Of a stretch of DNA of 64,000 nucleotides, positions 41,695 to 52,310 are shown one piece after another. Source of the stretch: Paulinella micropora. Its lineage: Eukaryota > Cercozoa > Imbricatea > Euglyphida. The stretch covers positions 765,306-829,305 of the forward strand of contig BJOX01000145.1 of the NCBI GenBank assembly GCA_009731375.1, written 5' to 3'. The translations under genes and the position numbers were made by a program. The stretch's first letter is position 1, and every line of letters begins with the position of its first letter. The notes under the pieces were generated by a model. The model saw only the letters and a program-made list of their open reading frames with translations. It searched no databases and was not told where the DNA came from.

Positions 41695-44138
41695 AGAAGG
41701 AGGGAGAAAACAGAACAACATGCATTGCACGATACACCGTTGTGCAGGTCCCAACCAAGGGTACCAGTGAGTCTAAGAGCCCACAGCAGGCCACAGACCA
41801 ACTCAAAGGTAGTACAATACCAGTACACCCATCACGACAACAAACAGTGCATGCTGCTAATAGGCAGGCGAGTAAAGCGCTGGCAAAGAGAAAGCAGGCG
41901 GGCCTGTCGCAGCCACAGCCGAAGAAAGTAAGAATAGAACCGGCAATCAATCTTATCAACTTGCCGAGACAGACAATAGACAAGGAGGATGGAGGACATC
42001 AACCTCTCCTCACGGTCTCAAACAGAGAAAGCAAGGACAATCATCCTTCGCCTGTGAACAATACCCAAAAAGACATTACAAAAACGGTGGAAAGGGAGGA
42101 GGAGGCGAACCTCGAGAAAAGGATACAGATTTTAGAACACAAGCTCCTTGTATTGGCCTTAAAAAGTCACGAGCCAGACTCTTTATGCTATACAAACCTT
42201 TTTTGTGAAACATTAAGTACCTTTATAAACGTTGGTAATGATACTATGGCGAATATTAATATTGTCGGCCGAAAATTTACTACGAAACACCATGCGTGGT
42301 TAGAAACTAATATGAAAAAATCATCGGGCACCTTGAAAGGAGTTAGTAGTCGGACGGATATAACGGGCATCATCACTCTAAATTTTAAATTGAAATCCGG
42401 ACGAGTATATCGAGTGGACTTGTACGTTGTCCCCGAATACCACGGATCTGTTCTTTTGTCGTACGACCAACTGGCGACAATGAACGTAGTGATTGATTGC
42501 GCCGCCAAAAGAGTCATATACGGCGTAGAGCCAGGAGAAGAATATACTGTCGACTCTCTCCATGCTATTGACTCATACGAGGCCCTACACCTAGGGGTAG
42601 CATCGGAAGGGAAACAGGTGGCCATTACACACGCATATGAGGCATATATGCCAACGGACGCGGTGTCTAAAGATGGTTCAAACCTGTCAGACAAGAGAGA
42701 GGCGGAGGTCTATACGGCTACAGTCTCTACACAATGGGATAAAAAGTCGATAGACGATCTCATTGAAAAGAGGAAAGAGGAGATTATATGCATGGGAAAA
42801 AGGTGCCCATCGTTGGCGAGATTTGAAGAAGGAGCAGGGGCCGGTACTTATATTACCAACGGGTATTGCTTTCACGTAAAGGTGGAAGAGAAGGACAGAC
42901 AGGAGTTTATACCGAGGAGAAGGGGACGACTCCCTGATATCCCGGCAGAAGATATTAAAAGCTTTATTACCGAATTCTGGGGTGACGAGCCTACGTGGCC
43001 GCGCTCACTGACAGAAGTGAAAAAGTGCCTGCGCACTCTTTTTGAAAATAATAAACCATATACGGTCATACTCCCGTACAATGAGAAGGCGATATGGGCG
43101 CAGGAGATACGGGACCGGCTTATTGATCATCCGATACCGGTGCCCTCACGGAAGCAACACTTAGTGGTGGCTTGTCGTCTCGGGACTCGTGAGCAGAGCA
43201 GTGCATACAAGCGGAAGCTCAGAGACCAGGACAAGTTGAAATTGATTCCTCAAGCATTCACATGCTTCGATGGTTTCTACACCCGAAAAGCTCCGTTGCA
43301 ATATGCGAGATTAATAGATATGTTGGTAGGTCTGGCGGAGGACGACGAACCAGACACTGCCACATATGATAAAACGGGAATGGACAATATATCAGAAGAA
43401 CAGTTGGGCTTGGAGGAGGACAGAGCACCCCTCAAGCATCACAAGAGAATGTCAGAGGAGGAGTTTAAGGCGGCGATAGACGAGAAATTGGCAGGAGGAG
43501 CAGGTACGGAGAAAGAGGTTTTGAAAGAGAGATTGAAGGCGAACAAAATGATTTTTGACCCCCCTCAAGCGGGAGGTGTCAAGCCGGAAGACTTCACCGC
43601 GGTTATTTGTAAAATACCAGGTGCTGAGCCTTCCCCGGCGCCACGACGGGCAAATCTGAGTATACATGAAGCAAAGATCGCAGAAGAACAAGCACGGCAG
43701 TTACTCGATGAGGATTTCATTGAGAGATCGACATCTCCAATAGTTTCCCAACCGAGACTGGTGCCTAAACCGGGAGGAGAATGGCGCTTAACGGTTAACT
43801 ATGCCCGCGTCAATAAAATTTTAGAGGAGGAACGAAATCCATTACCTACTCTTGAAGAAGGAAGGCGAGTATTGCGGAACGCCAAGCTATACTCAGTCAT
43901 TGATCTGAAGAATGGCTTCTGGCAAATTCCACTGGATGAAAAGTCCAGATGGCTGACTGCATTTGTAGTAGGAATGGAGATATATCAGTGGAAAGTACTT
44001 CCGATGGGACTCAAACAGGCCCCGGGACTCTTTCAGAAAGCGATGCAAAGCATGCTGAGTAGCAAATATGATGACCAGACAGAGGGAGGTTTCATGAGGA
44101 GAAGAGGACAGAAGGCGGGAGAGTACGCATTTTGTTAA
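41691..44138 (+). CDS. pol: Pol, first part: protease-like domain and reverse transcriptase, stop in RT motif
   Basis: Reads on from the gag stop in the same frame; the first internal ATG is 41742. A retropepsin-like segment is seen at about 42210-42540: NDTMANINIV in place of the DTGAxxN active site, then the downstream VLLSYDQLATMNVVIDC flap/second-half block. The catalytic Gly of DTG is replaced by Met. RT follows from about 43690 with FIERSTSPIVSQPRLVPKPG, motif A YSVIDLKNGFWQIPL and motif B MGLKQAPGLFQKAM. At 44136 the Tyr codon of the YIDD catalytic motif is TAA (C-stop-IDDIIVYS). A short unusual insert lies between motif B and this site. Confidence 0.88.
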   Translation, partial: LEKEGENRTTCIARYTVVQVPTKGTSESKSPQQATDQLKGSTIPVHPSRQQTVHAANRQASKALAKRKQAGLSQPQPKKVRIEPAINLINLPRQTIDKEDGGHQPLLTVSNRESKDNHPSPVNNTQKDITKTVEREEEANLEKRIQILEHKLLVLALKSHEPDSLCYTNLFCETLSTFINVGNDTMANINIVGRKFTTKHHAWLETNMKKSSGTLKGVSSRTDITGIITLNFKLKSGRVYRVDLYVVPEYHGSVLLSYDQLATMNVVIDCAAKRVIYGVEPGEEYTVDSLHAIDSYEALHLGVASEGKQVAITHAYEAYMPTDAVSKDGSNLSDKREAEVYTATVSTQWDKKSIDDLIEKRKEEIICMGKRCPSLARFEEGAGAGTYITNGYCFHVKVEEKDRQEFIPRRRGRLPDIPAEDIKSFITEFWGDEPTWPRSLTEVKKCLRTLFENNKPYTVILPYNEKAIWAQEIRDRLIDHPIPVPSRKQHLVVACRLGTREQSSAYKRKLRDQDKLKLIPQAFTCFDGFYTRKAPLQYARLIDMLVGLAEDDEPDTATYDKTGMDNISEEQLGLEEDRAPLKHHKRMSEEEFKAAIDEKLAGGAGTEKEVLKERLKANKMIFDPPQAGGVKPEDFTAVICKIPGAEPSPAPRRANLSIHEAKIAEEQARQLLDEDFIERSTSPIVSQPRLVPKPGGEWRLTVNYARVNKILEEERNPLPTLEEGRRVLRNAKLYSVIDLKNGFWQIPLDEKSRWLTAFVVGMEIYQWKVLPMGLKQAPGLFQKAMQSMLSSKYDDQTEGGFMRRRGQKAGEYAFC

Positions 44139-44550
44139 ATCGATGACATTATCGTGTACTCCTATACGATGGAAGAGCACATCGACCATCTAACAGATAT
44201 TTTCAGGCGTATCAAACTATTTGGCCTGAAATGTAATTTGAAGAAATGTCAACTCGCAAAGACAAGCTCTGTGCGATTCTTCGGCCTCTGTCGGCTCATG
44301 ATCTCCTCCCTCTTCTCTTTGGATATCGAGACTCTATTGTAAGAGATTTCGTACCCCAAATATGTCACGCTGCACTCATTTCTTGCGATGGTGCAATATT
44401 ACAGCCAGTTCATACCCAATTGGGGTGCAACTCGGGCTAAGTTGGAGAGAATGATACTTCGGTGATTTTGAGAAGTGGGATGATGAAGCCTTAGAAGCGT
44501 ACAACACGCTCAAAGATCTCATCTATAAAGATCCGAAGGATGGCGGACTC
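44139..44550 (+). pseudogene. pol: RT palm/thumb segment, frameshifted
   Basis: Continues from the stop with IDDIIVYSYTMEEHIDHL and LFGLKCNLKKCQ in the same frame, changes frame near 44285 (VSAHDLL-like piece in another frame), returns by 44343 (LHSFLAMVQYYSQFIPNWG), and shifts again near 44455. These are the RT palm C-terminal part and thumb. Confidence 0.82.
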
Positions 44551-45624
44551 GTGCTGATGATGCACGACTTTTCGAAGCAATTCGTAGTCGACACAGACGC
44601 ATCAAAGTTCGCGATCGGCGCAGTCTTACAACAGGAAGATGAGGAGAAAAAGTTGCGCCCGATCATGTTTATAAGTAGAAAGTTGTGCTCGGCGGAGCGA
44701 AACTATTGTACGAGACAGAGAGAGGCACTGGCGGTGGTCTGGGCCCTCAAACGGTTGAGAGAGTATTTATGGGGTGGACCTCAGTTTATAGTAAGGACTG
44801 ATCACCAGAATTTACTATGGCTGATGAATCATGAACAGACTGGCCGTCTAGCGAGATGGCAGGCATTCTTGTCATGTTTCAATTTTAAAATGGTCCATCT
44901 ACCCGGCAAGCGAAATCTTGTCGCTGACAGCCTCTCCAGGCTAGAGTTTCACTCAGAAGTGGCAGCTCTCGTATCATCAGCAGAAATGGAGGATCTATCC
45001 CCAGACTGCACATACGAAGTGCATCATATCGAGTCGATGCAGATGGCGAGAGGGGTCCGATATTACCCATCGGGTCTACGTCATAGCCCGCAAGGTCCGG
45101 ATCATGGGATATGTTGTACAGCACATGTCCTCGAGGATGCTGAGTGGTCCTATGAAGCATATGAGAATATGAAGGCGGAGATAAAACAAGAAGAGATTAA
45201 GCAAGAAGCATATGCGGAACCCCCGCAGGAGAACAAGGAGGAGTTAGACGAAAACCCTGAGAGGATAGGAGTGCAGCTAGAGGATGGGACTATCCACATA
45301 GCCTCACCCACTGCATGGAGACAGCAACAGGCTCTCGATCCGGAGTTCAAAGAGCTAATACAGCTATACAAGAACCCGAACGAGCTGAAAATGACGAAGG
45401 AGATTAAGGAGCAACAGAAGGAGATGGGGTGGAGAGACGGTCTCTTGTGGTACAAAGGCCAACACGGGCGCTATGCATCACAACCAGACAAATGGATTCT
45501 CTGGGTTCCTGAGAAACTCAGATACATCATTTTTGTCGCTGCTCATAACTGCCACTACTGGCGCACCCGGGCCGACAAAGAACGCATATGTTCATTTCGA
45601 GACGATTCTGGTGGAAGAAGATGA
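44458..45624 (+). CDS. pol: Pol, RNase H domain and linker to integrase
   Basis: Open from about 44458 (FGDFEKWDDEALEAYNTLKD). RNase H signatures are FVVDTDASKFAIGAVLQQ, ERNYCTRQREALAVVWALKR, FIVRTDHQNLLWL and HLPGKRNLVADSLSRLE, the Ty3-type pattern with its catalytic Asp/Glu residues. A Glu-rich linker follows, then the start of the integrase HHCC finger (AHNCHYWRTRADKE), where the frame ends at 45622-45624. Confidence 0.9.
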   Translation, partial: FGDFEKWDDEALEAYNTLKDLIYKDPKDGGLVLMMHDFSKQFVVDTDASKFAIGAVLQQEDEEKKLRPIMFISRKLCSAERNYCTRQREALAVVWALKRLREYLWGGPQFIVRTDHQNLLWLMNHEQTGRLARWQAFLSCFNFKMVHLPGKRNLVADSLSRLEFHSEVAALVSSAEMEDLSPDCTYEVHHIESMQMARGVRYYPSGLRHSPQGPDHGICCTAHVLEDAEWSYEAYENMKAEIKQEEIKQEAYAEPPQENKEELDENPERIGVQLEDGTIHIASPTAWRQQQALDPEFKELIQLYKNPNELKMTKEIKEQQKEMGWRDGLLWYKGQHGRYASQPDKWILWVPEKLRYIIFVAAHNCHYWRTRADKERICSFRDDSGGRR

Positions 45625-46322
45625 AGGAGAATACTGATGAACAGGTCAATGCATGCATCCCATGCAAGACATCCAAAACACCATTGAAGGCGAATTTTGG
45701 CATGATCGGGACTTTTCCTTTACACTTAGGAATGTTCGAGTTCTTACACACTGATCATGTAGGACCTTTTCCGGTCACGACGGAAGGTTACAGATACCTT
45801 CTAACGGTCATAGACAGAGCCACCAACTGTGTATGGGTGGTCCCAGTCAAAGACGTTACGGGCGAAACAACAGCCAAGGCGTTGATTGACAGGATCATCT
45901 CACAGATTGGGGTGCCGAGAAAAATATGCTCAGATCGAGGCTCTGACTTTAATAATGAAGTCATCGACAAGCTATCTGCATATTACGGCATGAAATGGCA
46001 ATATGTCACCGCCTATAACCCCAGAGCGAACGGCAAGATAGAGCGGGTGCATAGACCCCTCAAGGCCGCGCTGAAGATGTATTGTATGAAGAAGGAGAAC
46101 CAAAAGGCATGGGTGGAGGCAGCATCCTCGTTTGCCTTTGCTATGAATTGCCTACCCTCTACAGCGTTAGGTGGTTCAAAAGGTTCCGTCTCGCCATACC
46201 AATTGGTATATGGGCGTGAGCCCGCCATCCCAGCCTCACTGCTGCGCCCAAAGGATTCATGGGCAGATCAGGATGAGCTGTTTGGGGTGAGACTTCGGGC
46301 GAAGATGGAGGCGGAGCAATAG
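45588..46322 (+). CDS. pol: Pol, integrase catalytic core, frameshifted relative to RNase H
   Basis: In a new frame the CxxC half of the zinc finger (VNACIPCKTSK) is followed by the DDE core: FLHTDHVGPFP, CSDRGSDFNNEVIDKL and NPRANGKIERVHRPLK supply the Asp, Asp and Glu. All three catalytic residues are present. The frame ends with TAG at 46320-46322, before the C-terminal module. Confidence 0.9.
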   Translation: MFISRRFWWKKMKENTDEQVNACIPCKTSKTPLKANFGMIGTFPLHLGMFEFLHTDHVGPFPVTTEGYRYLLTVIDRATNCVWVVPVKDVTGETTAKALIDRIISQIGVPRKICSDRGSDFNNEVIDKLSAYYGMKWQYVTAYNPRANGKIERVHRPLKAALKMYCMKKENQKAWVEAASSFAFAMNCLPSTALGGSKGSVSPYQLVYGREPAIPASLLRPKDSWADQDELFGVRLRAKMEAEQ

Positions 46323-46382
46323 TACAGGCGCATAGGGAGGCGGAGCGCAGGAAGACTGATGCTGAAGGTGTCAGGCAGGCAC

Positions 46383-47233
46383 ACCTGAATCAAGTCAGAT
46401 TTCAGGTCGGGGATATTGTACTACTGTACCATCCTCAGGTTCCTCAGGGAGTCAGCTCGAAGCTGTTCATCCACTGGAAAGGACCATACCAGATCATGGA
46501 ACAGATGGGGCCTTTGAATTATAAAATCAGGGGCAGAGGGAAAGTTCAAATAGTCAATGTACGAAGGCTGATTAAGTATGATCCCTTCCTACTTGAAGAT
46601 GAGTCCGTTGATCAAGCACTCAAACGGATGGAGGCTGACTTTAAAGAGGTCCCACCAATCCGTCAGGAGGATATCTCGGAACGGGATGCCTACAGGGCAC
46701 CAATTGCGGAGAAGGAGGAGGCTGAGCTGGAGAACAAGCGGGCCACCGACCGCAAAAGCGCGGCGGGGACTCAGACCCGCAAAGGGGTGGAGTCGAACGT
46801 GCCGGAAGGAAAGTTCACGGAGGCGCAAATAAGGAGAGCGCAAAATGGCCTTATCTACGACCGACCGAGAAAGGCGATAAGGACGGCACGTTCGCAAGGA
46901 GTCCATCAAGAGGGGAGCGATGACGGAGATCAAGACCCTCGCGCGGGCAATGACACTCTCGTTCACCCCAGTTGGAAAGAAGGAGATGCGATTGGACATA
47001 TTTCATGGGCCAAAGACGCTTTTTACTTGGTGAGGCCTGCGGCTCAACACGTAGCCGATGACACGCTCTCAGATTTATATCTCATGAGAGTCATGGCAGT
47101 ACCTCACAAACGCCATACGCGATCGAATCGAATTTCGACTGCGGCACAAATAATACAACCAGTCTTACATTTCTGGAGGAGTCTGGATCCAGTGGAAAAT
47201 CCTAAAGTAAGACAATACCTTCCAGTTATATAA
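46383..47233 (+). CDS. pol: Pol, integrase C-terminal GPY/F module and tail
   Basis: In yet another frame, HLNQVRFQVGDIVLLYHPQV and KLFIHWKGPYQIMEQMG form the GPY/F module typical of Ty3/gypsy integrases. A charged tail of about 200 residues follows, ending at TAA 47231-47233. I see no chromodomain. Confidence 0.82.
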
Positions 47234-48282
47234 AGACGCCAAGAAACTTGAGAGATGGATGATACCATATCTCCTACAGATAAAGATCATACCGCGTGGA
47301 CCATACAAGCACTACCACGAAGGGTCCTAGACATTCTTTTTGACTTGGCACAAGGCGCAATCCCTCACAAAATTTGGGACGTCCTCGAACAGTCTACCTT
47401 AGACTTAACTTTGGTTGGAGGTCCTCCACCAGGTAAAGGAGTCCGCGCGCGTAAACTGCATCTATAGTAAGTACTTTTTTCTCTAGAAGTATTGTGGACC
47501 TGATCGATTGCGAACATAGCATTGATCCAATATCGTCCCGACAACCTTACTTAGATATTAAAGCTACTACAGCATTCATTCTTCTAGAGATTAACAAGAC
47601 ACAGCTGACAAAAAATATATGCATTCTATTCTCTTGCTTCGGCAGAGACAGACGAGACTGCCAAGAAACAGCACCGTTACGGGATCGCTATTTGAGTGAG
47701 CGATGGTGTTTCCTGGATATGACCCGCATTAGTACCAGAATGATGATCTCATTAAAGACTCTACAGTCTAATCAAGAACTGATATATTTTAACAACATGA
47801 ACTGCTACTCCGGATTCCATCGATCTCTACTTGTATCGGTATATCGCAGGGTTAGGGCGCACTCAACCCAACTTCGGATATAGTCGTCAGACTTGATCAC
47901 CTGACACTATATTAAATGATACCGATTTATAGAAGGGTATGTCTTCACAAAAAGTAAATGTATTTATGGAAACCGACGACCGGCTATTACATATATATGG
48001 AAATGGCGACATTACATTATTACTCAACCATAAAACATTATACTTGGACATACTGCACAAATATCTTATCGACAGAAGAAAGAGGATGATTTTAATATAA
48101 ATACTGAATGTGCTAGAGTATATATACGATTGGTATCGGGGCAAGTATCATCATTGTTGTTTTATAACGGCTACTTCGTGTGTTGATGTATCTTCATACA
48201 TAACTCTAAACGAATCTTAGTCAGAAAAGAAATCAGTTCAAAGCGTATTATGTCGGAAACGAAGTTCCGCAACAAAAAACTT
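47234..48282 (+). other. 3' non-coding region of the retrotransposon with minor open frames
   Basis: About 1 kb between pol and the polypurine tract. It holds small open frames at 47255-47467 (70 codons) and 47494-47883 (129 codons) that I do not recognise. They could be remnants of an extra 3' gene. Confidence 0.5.
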
Positions 48283-48290
48283 GGAGGGGG
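48281..48290 (+). promoter_or_regulatory. Polypurine tract
   Basis: TTGGAGGGGG followed by TAC directly before the 3' LTR, the expected primer site for plus-strand DNA. Confidence 0.75.
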
Positions 48291-48293
48291 TAC

Positions 48294-48512
48294 TGTGGAC
48301 ATCACCCCCCGAATTATCAGATAAAAAACTTATTTATAGATTTCGTCTGGCCGGACACGTCTGAAATGCCAATTTGATCCTCAGGTCTTTTGGCGGCTTT
48401 TTGTCTTTGCGTCACTGAGCTAATATAACGAGACATCATTCTCTTTTTGAGGACTGTGTTTGGTCATATTACCGACTTACTCTTCCATTGAGCTATCGTT
48501 GGGGATAGTACA
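48294..48512 (+). repeat. 3' LTR (219 bp)
   Basis: Direct repeat of the 5' LTR, with the same TG..CA termini. Confidence 0.95.
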
Positions 48513-48516
48513 TAAG

Positions 48517-49621
48517 TGTCGTCCGGCTTGTCGTTACTTGACTCCGACCTTACTCTGCCCCTCTACCGTTGACTCTGGGTACGACTAAGTGTCAGAGTAG
48601 CTGTTCCTGTTACAGTACGTGGCTAATCGGTACGTTTTCCCACCTCGAACCAAAAAGTCTCGTGGTTGACATAAAGTGCACCTCAACGCAGCGAAAAAAA
48701 AAAGGAAGGTCACGAGTTTAAAGCATTCAAGTGTTGGACACAGAGGAGAGTCCAAAAGAAGCAGACCAGCACAAGAAAAGGTCAAAGAAAGGGTTTACAG
48801 CATCTCGAGAGTTTGAAAACCGGCCCGCCCATTAAGTTAAGCCTGTGTTAAAATGATGATATAATAATGAGGCGATAGAGTCTAACTTTAATAAAGCTGA
48901 GGCCAAGATTCACCGATCGTCATATATTGAGTCTACAATTTTATGGGAAGTCGTGTTGAAAAAAAAAAAAAAAAAAAAATCTAAAACTTGAAATAAGTTC
49001 GGTGGTGGGGGGTGGGGAGAGTCTGACAGCGAATCACAAAACTTTTAGCTGTACATCGAGGTGAATATAACAGGACACAAGGGCATAGAAACCATACAGG
49101 TATGTCTATTCACGATAACTTGAAGCGAGTGGTCACTGCTTCGCTGATATCACGATTACAAATACGTATCAGCCCCGACGGGCGGGTGCTAATACTTGAC
49201 ATACGTATGTAGACATGCGTGAAGAGAGATACTGAAAGACCTTATAAAATGTGGACTTTCTGTCGGTTCCGACTCTCGACTTATTATATTTTCCCAAATC
49301 AGGAACAACAGGGCAGTGTGGTTGGGCGCAACGCCTTCCTCAGACTGCGCCAACGGCTGCCACATGCTTTTAGATGGTTTAGTTGGATGGAAGGGAAGGT
49401 TGAAAGGCTGTTTGAGTGCTTGTTGTAATTGATTTATACGAGGTAATAGCTTTGACGCCAGAGATCAGGAACATGATATATTAGGAATACATCTATTATA
49501 GGAATGCAGAACTAAACAATTGATCGGGTGGTCGATGGTTGGATTGGTCGGTTGGATGAATGAAGTACAGAATTAAACAATAAATGCGGTGGACGAGACA
49601 GCTTCCTGCGCGGTGTGCCTG
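48517..49621. other. Unique sequence, no gene recognised
   Basis: Contains an A-run at 48960-48979 and no convincing coding segment. The host sequence interrupted by the retrotransposon resumes at 48517. Confidence 0.5.
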
Positions 49622-50145
49622 TTAGCACTGCGCTTGCTGGCCTTCGTCGCCCCACACCAACCAGCGCCTGACATTGTGACAGATTACAACGTGTGCGCTA
49701 AGCTGTGTGATGGGGATGCAAGGGACAGGGGTGCAAGGCAGCTTGAAGCGAACGAGAAAACCTGCTTGAGAAAGAAAGAAAGAAAGGAACAAAGAAAGGA
49801 AAAAAAGGGGAGTTGCAGGGCTTACTGGTAAGGAGCCTCTGCAGCGATGACGCGTGCTCGCGCGGCCTTGGCTTCGCTCTCGCTGTACTTGGCGCGACGC
49901 TTCCAGGCTAAGTTCTCGGTAATGCGCGCGTAGGAGGGCTAACACAGGCAGGTAAGTCAAGCAGTCAGCAATCTTGTTGTCCTTGCTACTGATGCTGCTG
50001 TTGATGATGCTTCTCCTTGGTGGCACGTTTGAGCGCGAGGCAAGAAGACCAAGCATGGCACAGCTTGAATACTAGAAGATGACTGACATGAAAGGAAAGG
50101 ACCTTGCTCCGTGCGCACATGTATTTTATCTACCTATATATATAC

Positions 50146-50208
<63 letters not shown>

Positions 50209-50571
50209 CCTATCTATCTATCTATCTATCTATCCATCATACCTCGTTGTAATTGGCGAACTTGACCTGCAATTTGCTTTTGGGTGGCGATGGCGACTTT
50301 CCCAGCTTCTTCGCCTTGTTTTGGGGCGGCGACGACTTGATACATTTCTTGGCCACCTACGTACATACATACATACATACATACATACATACACACGGAC
50401 AGAAATATATTCCTTGCTACTGATGCTGCTGTTGATGATGCTTCTCCTTGGTGCCACGTTTGAGCGCGAGGCAAGAAGACCAAGCATGGCACAGCTTGAA
50501 GAATACTAGAAGATGACTGACATGAAAGGAAAGGACCTTGCTCCGTGCGCACATGTATTTTATCTACCTAC

Positions 50572-50616
<45 letters not shown>

Positions 50617-51087
50617 CATCATACCTCGTTGTCATTGGCGAACTTGACCTGCTGTTTGCTTTTGGGTGGCGATGGCGACTTGCCCAGCTTCTTCGCCTTG
50701 TTTTGGGGCGGCGACGACTTGATACATTTCTTGGCCACCTACGTACATACATACATACATACATACGGACAGAAATATATACATACATACCTGCCGCTTG
50801 TCCACCTGCGCCTGTTTCTTGGCCTTCATCGGGGACCACGTGTTCACCTGGGCTTCGGGATCAGGCTGGCGGATGTTGGGGGTCCAGCAAATAGCACACA
50901 CGTATCTACACAAAGACAGCGACTGAAGATTAGCAGCAGAAATCGGGTAGACACACATGAATACGCATGTGCATATCTATGTAGACAAATCTATGCGGAT
51001 TCTGATGAAGCTCGAGTTTGCTAGGCGGACACAAAACAACACAGCGACACATTTCGACAAGGTTCTCGTGAAGCCTCTTCTCTGTCG

Positions 51088-51121
<34 letters not shown>

Positions 51122-51186
51122 TATTAGTAGTAGTAGTAGCAGCAGCAGTTAGTAGTAGTATTAGTAGTAGCAGAAGCAGCAGTCGC

Positions 51187-51244
<58 letters not shown>

Positions 51245-51281
51245 CTAGTAGTAGTGGTAGTAGTAGTAGTAGTAGTAGTAA

Positions 51282-51334
<53 letters not shown>

Positions 51335-51440
51335 AAGGAGAGAGGAGAGGGCATTACGAGGCGCTGGTGTCGCGGTATTCGCAGCGGCACGTGGCGCGCT
51401 CATTGGGACAGTGGCAGACCTGGCAAGCTAGGGCCGGCCC
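49622..51440 (-). CDS. Unrecognised multi-exon gene, 3' part: Cys-rich segment and basic C-terminus
   Basis: Exons in gene order: 51440-51358, 50905-50791, 50738-50625, 50356-50243, 49938-49826 and 49667-49622 (stop TAA). All use GT..AG and join in phase. The first encodes ACQVCHCPNERATCRCEY and the second YVCAICWTPNIRQPDPEA. Together these give a C-x2-C-x-C-x6-C-x-C-x11-C-x2-C cluster that looks zinc-binding. Exons 3 and 4 are near-identical 38-residue Lys/Ser/Pro-rich repeats (KKCIKSSPPQNKAKKLGKSP). Then come ITENLAWKRRAKYSESEAKA and the end RWLVWGDEGQQAQC. The upstream part is not seen. I do not recognise the family; a nucleic-acid-binding role is only a guess from the composition. Confidence 0.72.
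49975..50738. repeat. 382-bp tandem duplication including one exon
   Basis: Sequence 49975-50356 recurs at about 50400-50738, including the same intronic CTAT array, the 114-nt exon and both splice sites. The exon copies differ at a few bases (Leu/Gln and Tyr/Asp changes). Confidence 0.88.
51087..51335. repeat. (AGT)n trinucleotide array
   Basis: AGT repeats with AGC variants; encoded poly-Ser or poly-Val frames are artefacts. Confidence 0.95.
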
Positions 51441-51539
51441 CTGCGGGTGCAACAGACACAAGCGTGGGAAACTGCAGGGACAGGTGGCAGAGTTCACAGC
51501 AACAGCGGCAACAGTCCCGGATTTTGGACATCTGCGTCC

Positions 51540-51609
<70 letters not shown>

Positions 51610-51615
51610 TAATAA

Positions 51616-51843
51616 TAGTGCTTCTCTGTCAATGGCTGATGCAAATCTGCACATGCGCCTCCATCGTCTCACCCGTGAGGGGAGTACGAAGAATTGACGA
51701 TAAGCTCTAATGACACCCCCGCAAGGGCAGTTCCAACACTTCCAGACGGGCCGGTATGTTCAATGAAAATACTGGTCCAGACGGATCGGTATGTTCAATG
51801 AAAATACTGGTGGCACCGACGGGAATCGAACTGGCGACAGGGC
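51616..51843 (-). mobile_element. tRNA-derived SINE, 5'-truncated copy
   Basis: Minus orientation: its 3' tail is the (TAA)n array at 51541-51615 (ATT in element sense). It keeps the body and the GTTCGATTCCC B box but lacks the tRNA 5' half with the A box. Confidence 0.82.
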
Positions 51844-51853
51844 AATAAAAATG

Positions 51854-51890
<37 letters not shown>

Positions 51891-51948
51891 TAATAATAAT
51901 AATAATAAATGATAATAATAATAATAATAATAATAATAGTAATAATAA

Positions 51949-52032
51949 TAGTGCTTCTCTGTCAATGGCTGATGCATTTCTGCACATGCGCCTCCATCGT
52001 CTCACCCGTGAGGGGAGTACGAAGAATTGACG
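51949..52032 (-). mobile_element. tRNA-derived SINE, tail part, cut by gap
   Basis: Matches the 3' body of the other copies and runs into gap 52033-52159. Confidence 0.8.
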
Positions 52033-52211
52033 NNNNNNNNNNNNNNNNNNNNNNNNNNNNNNNNNNNNNNNNNNNNNNNNNNNNNNNNNNNNNNNNNNNN
52101 NNNNNNNNNNNNNNNNNNNNNNNNNNNNNNNNNNNNNNNNNNNNNNNNNNNNNNNNNNNTAATAATAATAATAATAATAATAATAATAGTAATAATAATA
52201 ATAATAATAAT

Positions 52212-52310
52212 ACTATATCTGAGGCGTACTGATGCAGCTAAGGGCATATCCTCAACGGACATAAGCCTCCAATACCCTTGTTCGAGGTCCTCCACCCCCC
52301 CGTGTCAGTC
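52212..52310 (-). mobile_element. SINE-like 3' end of a different family
   Basis: Sequence with a (TAA)n tail (ATAGTATTATT in element sense) but unrelated body; cut by gap 52311-53008. Confidence 0.45.

Larger units (their letters stand above)
38218..48516 (+). mobile_element. Ty3/gypsy-type LTR retrotransposon with TAAG target-site duplication
   Basis: Element spans 38222-48512 (10.29 kb) between LTRs beginning TG and ending CA. The host bases TAAG occur directly on both sides (38218-38221 and 48513-48516), as expected for integrase insertion. The internal order is leader, gag, protease, reverse transcriptase, RNase H, integrase with a GPY/F module, a polypurine tract, then the 3' LTR. RT-RH-IN order places it with Ty3/gypsy (Metaviridae-like) elements. 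Pol carries several disabling lesions, so this copy is not autonomous. Confidence 0.95.
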
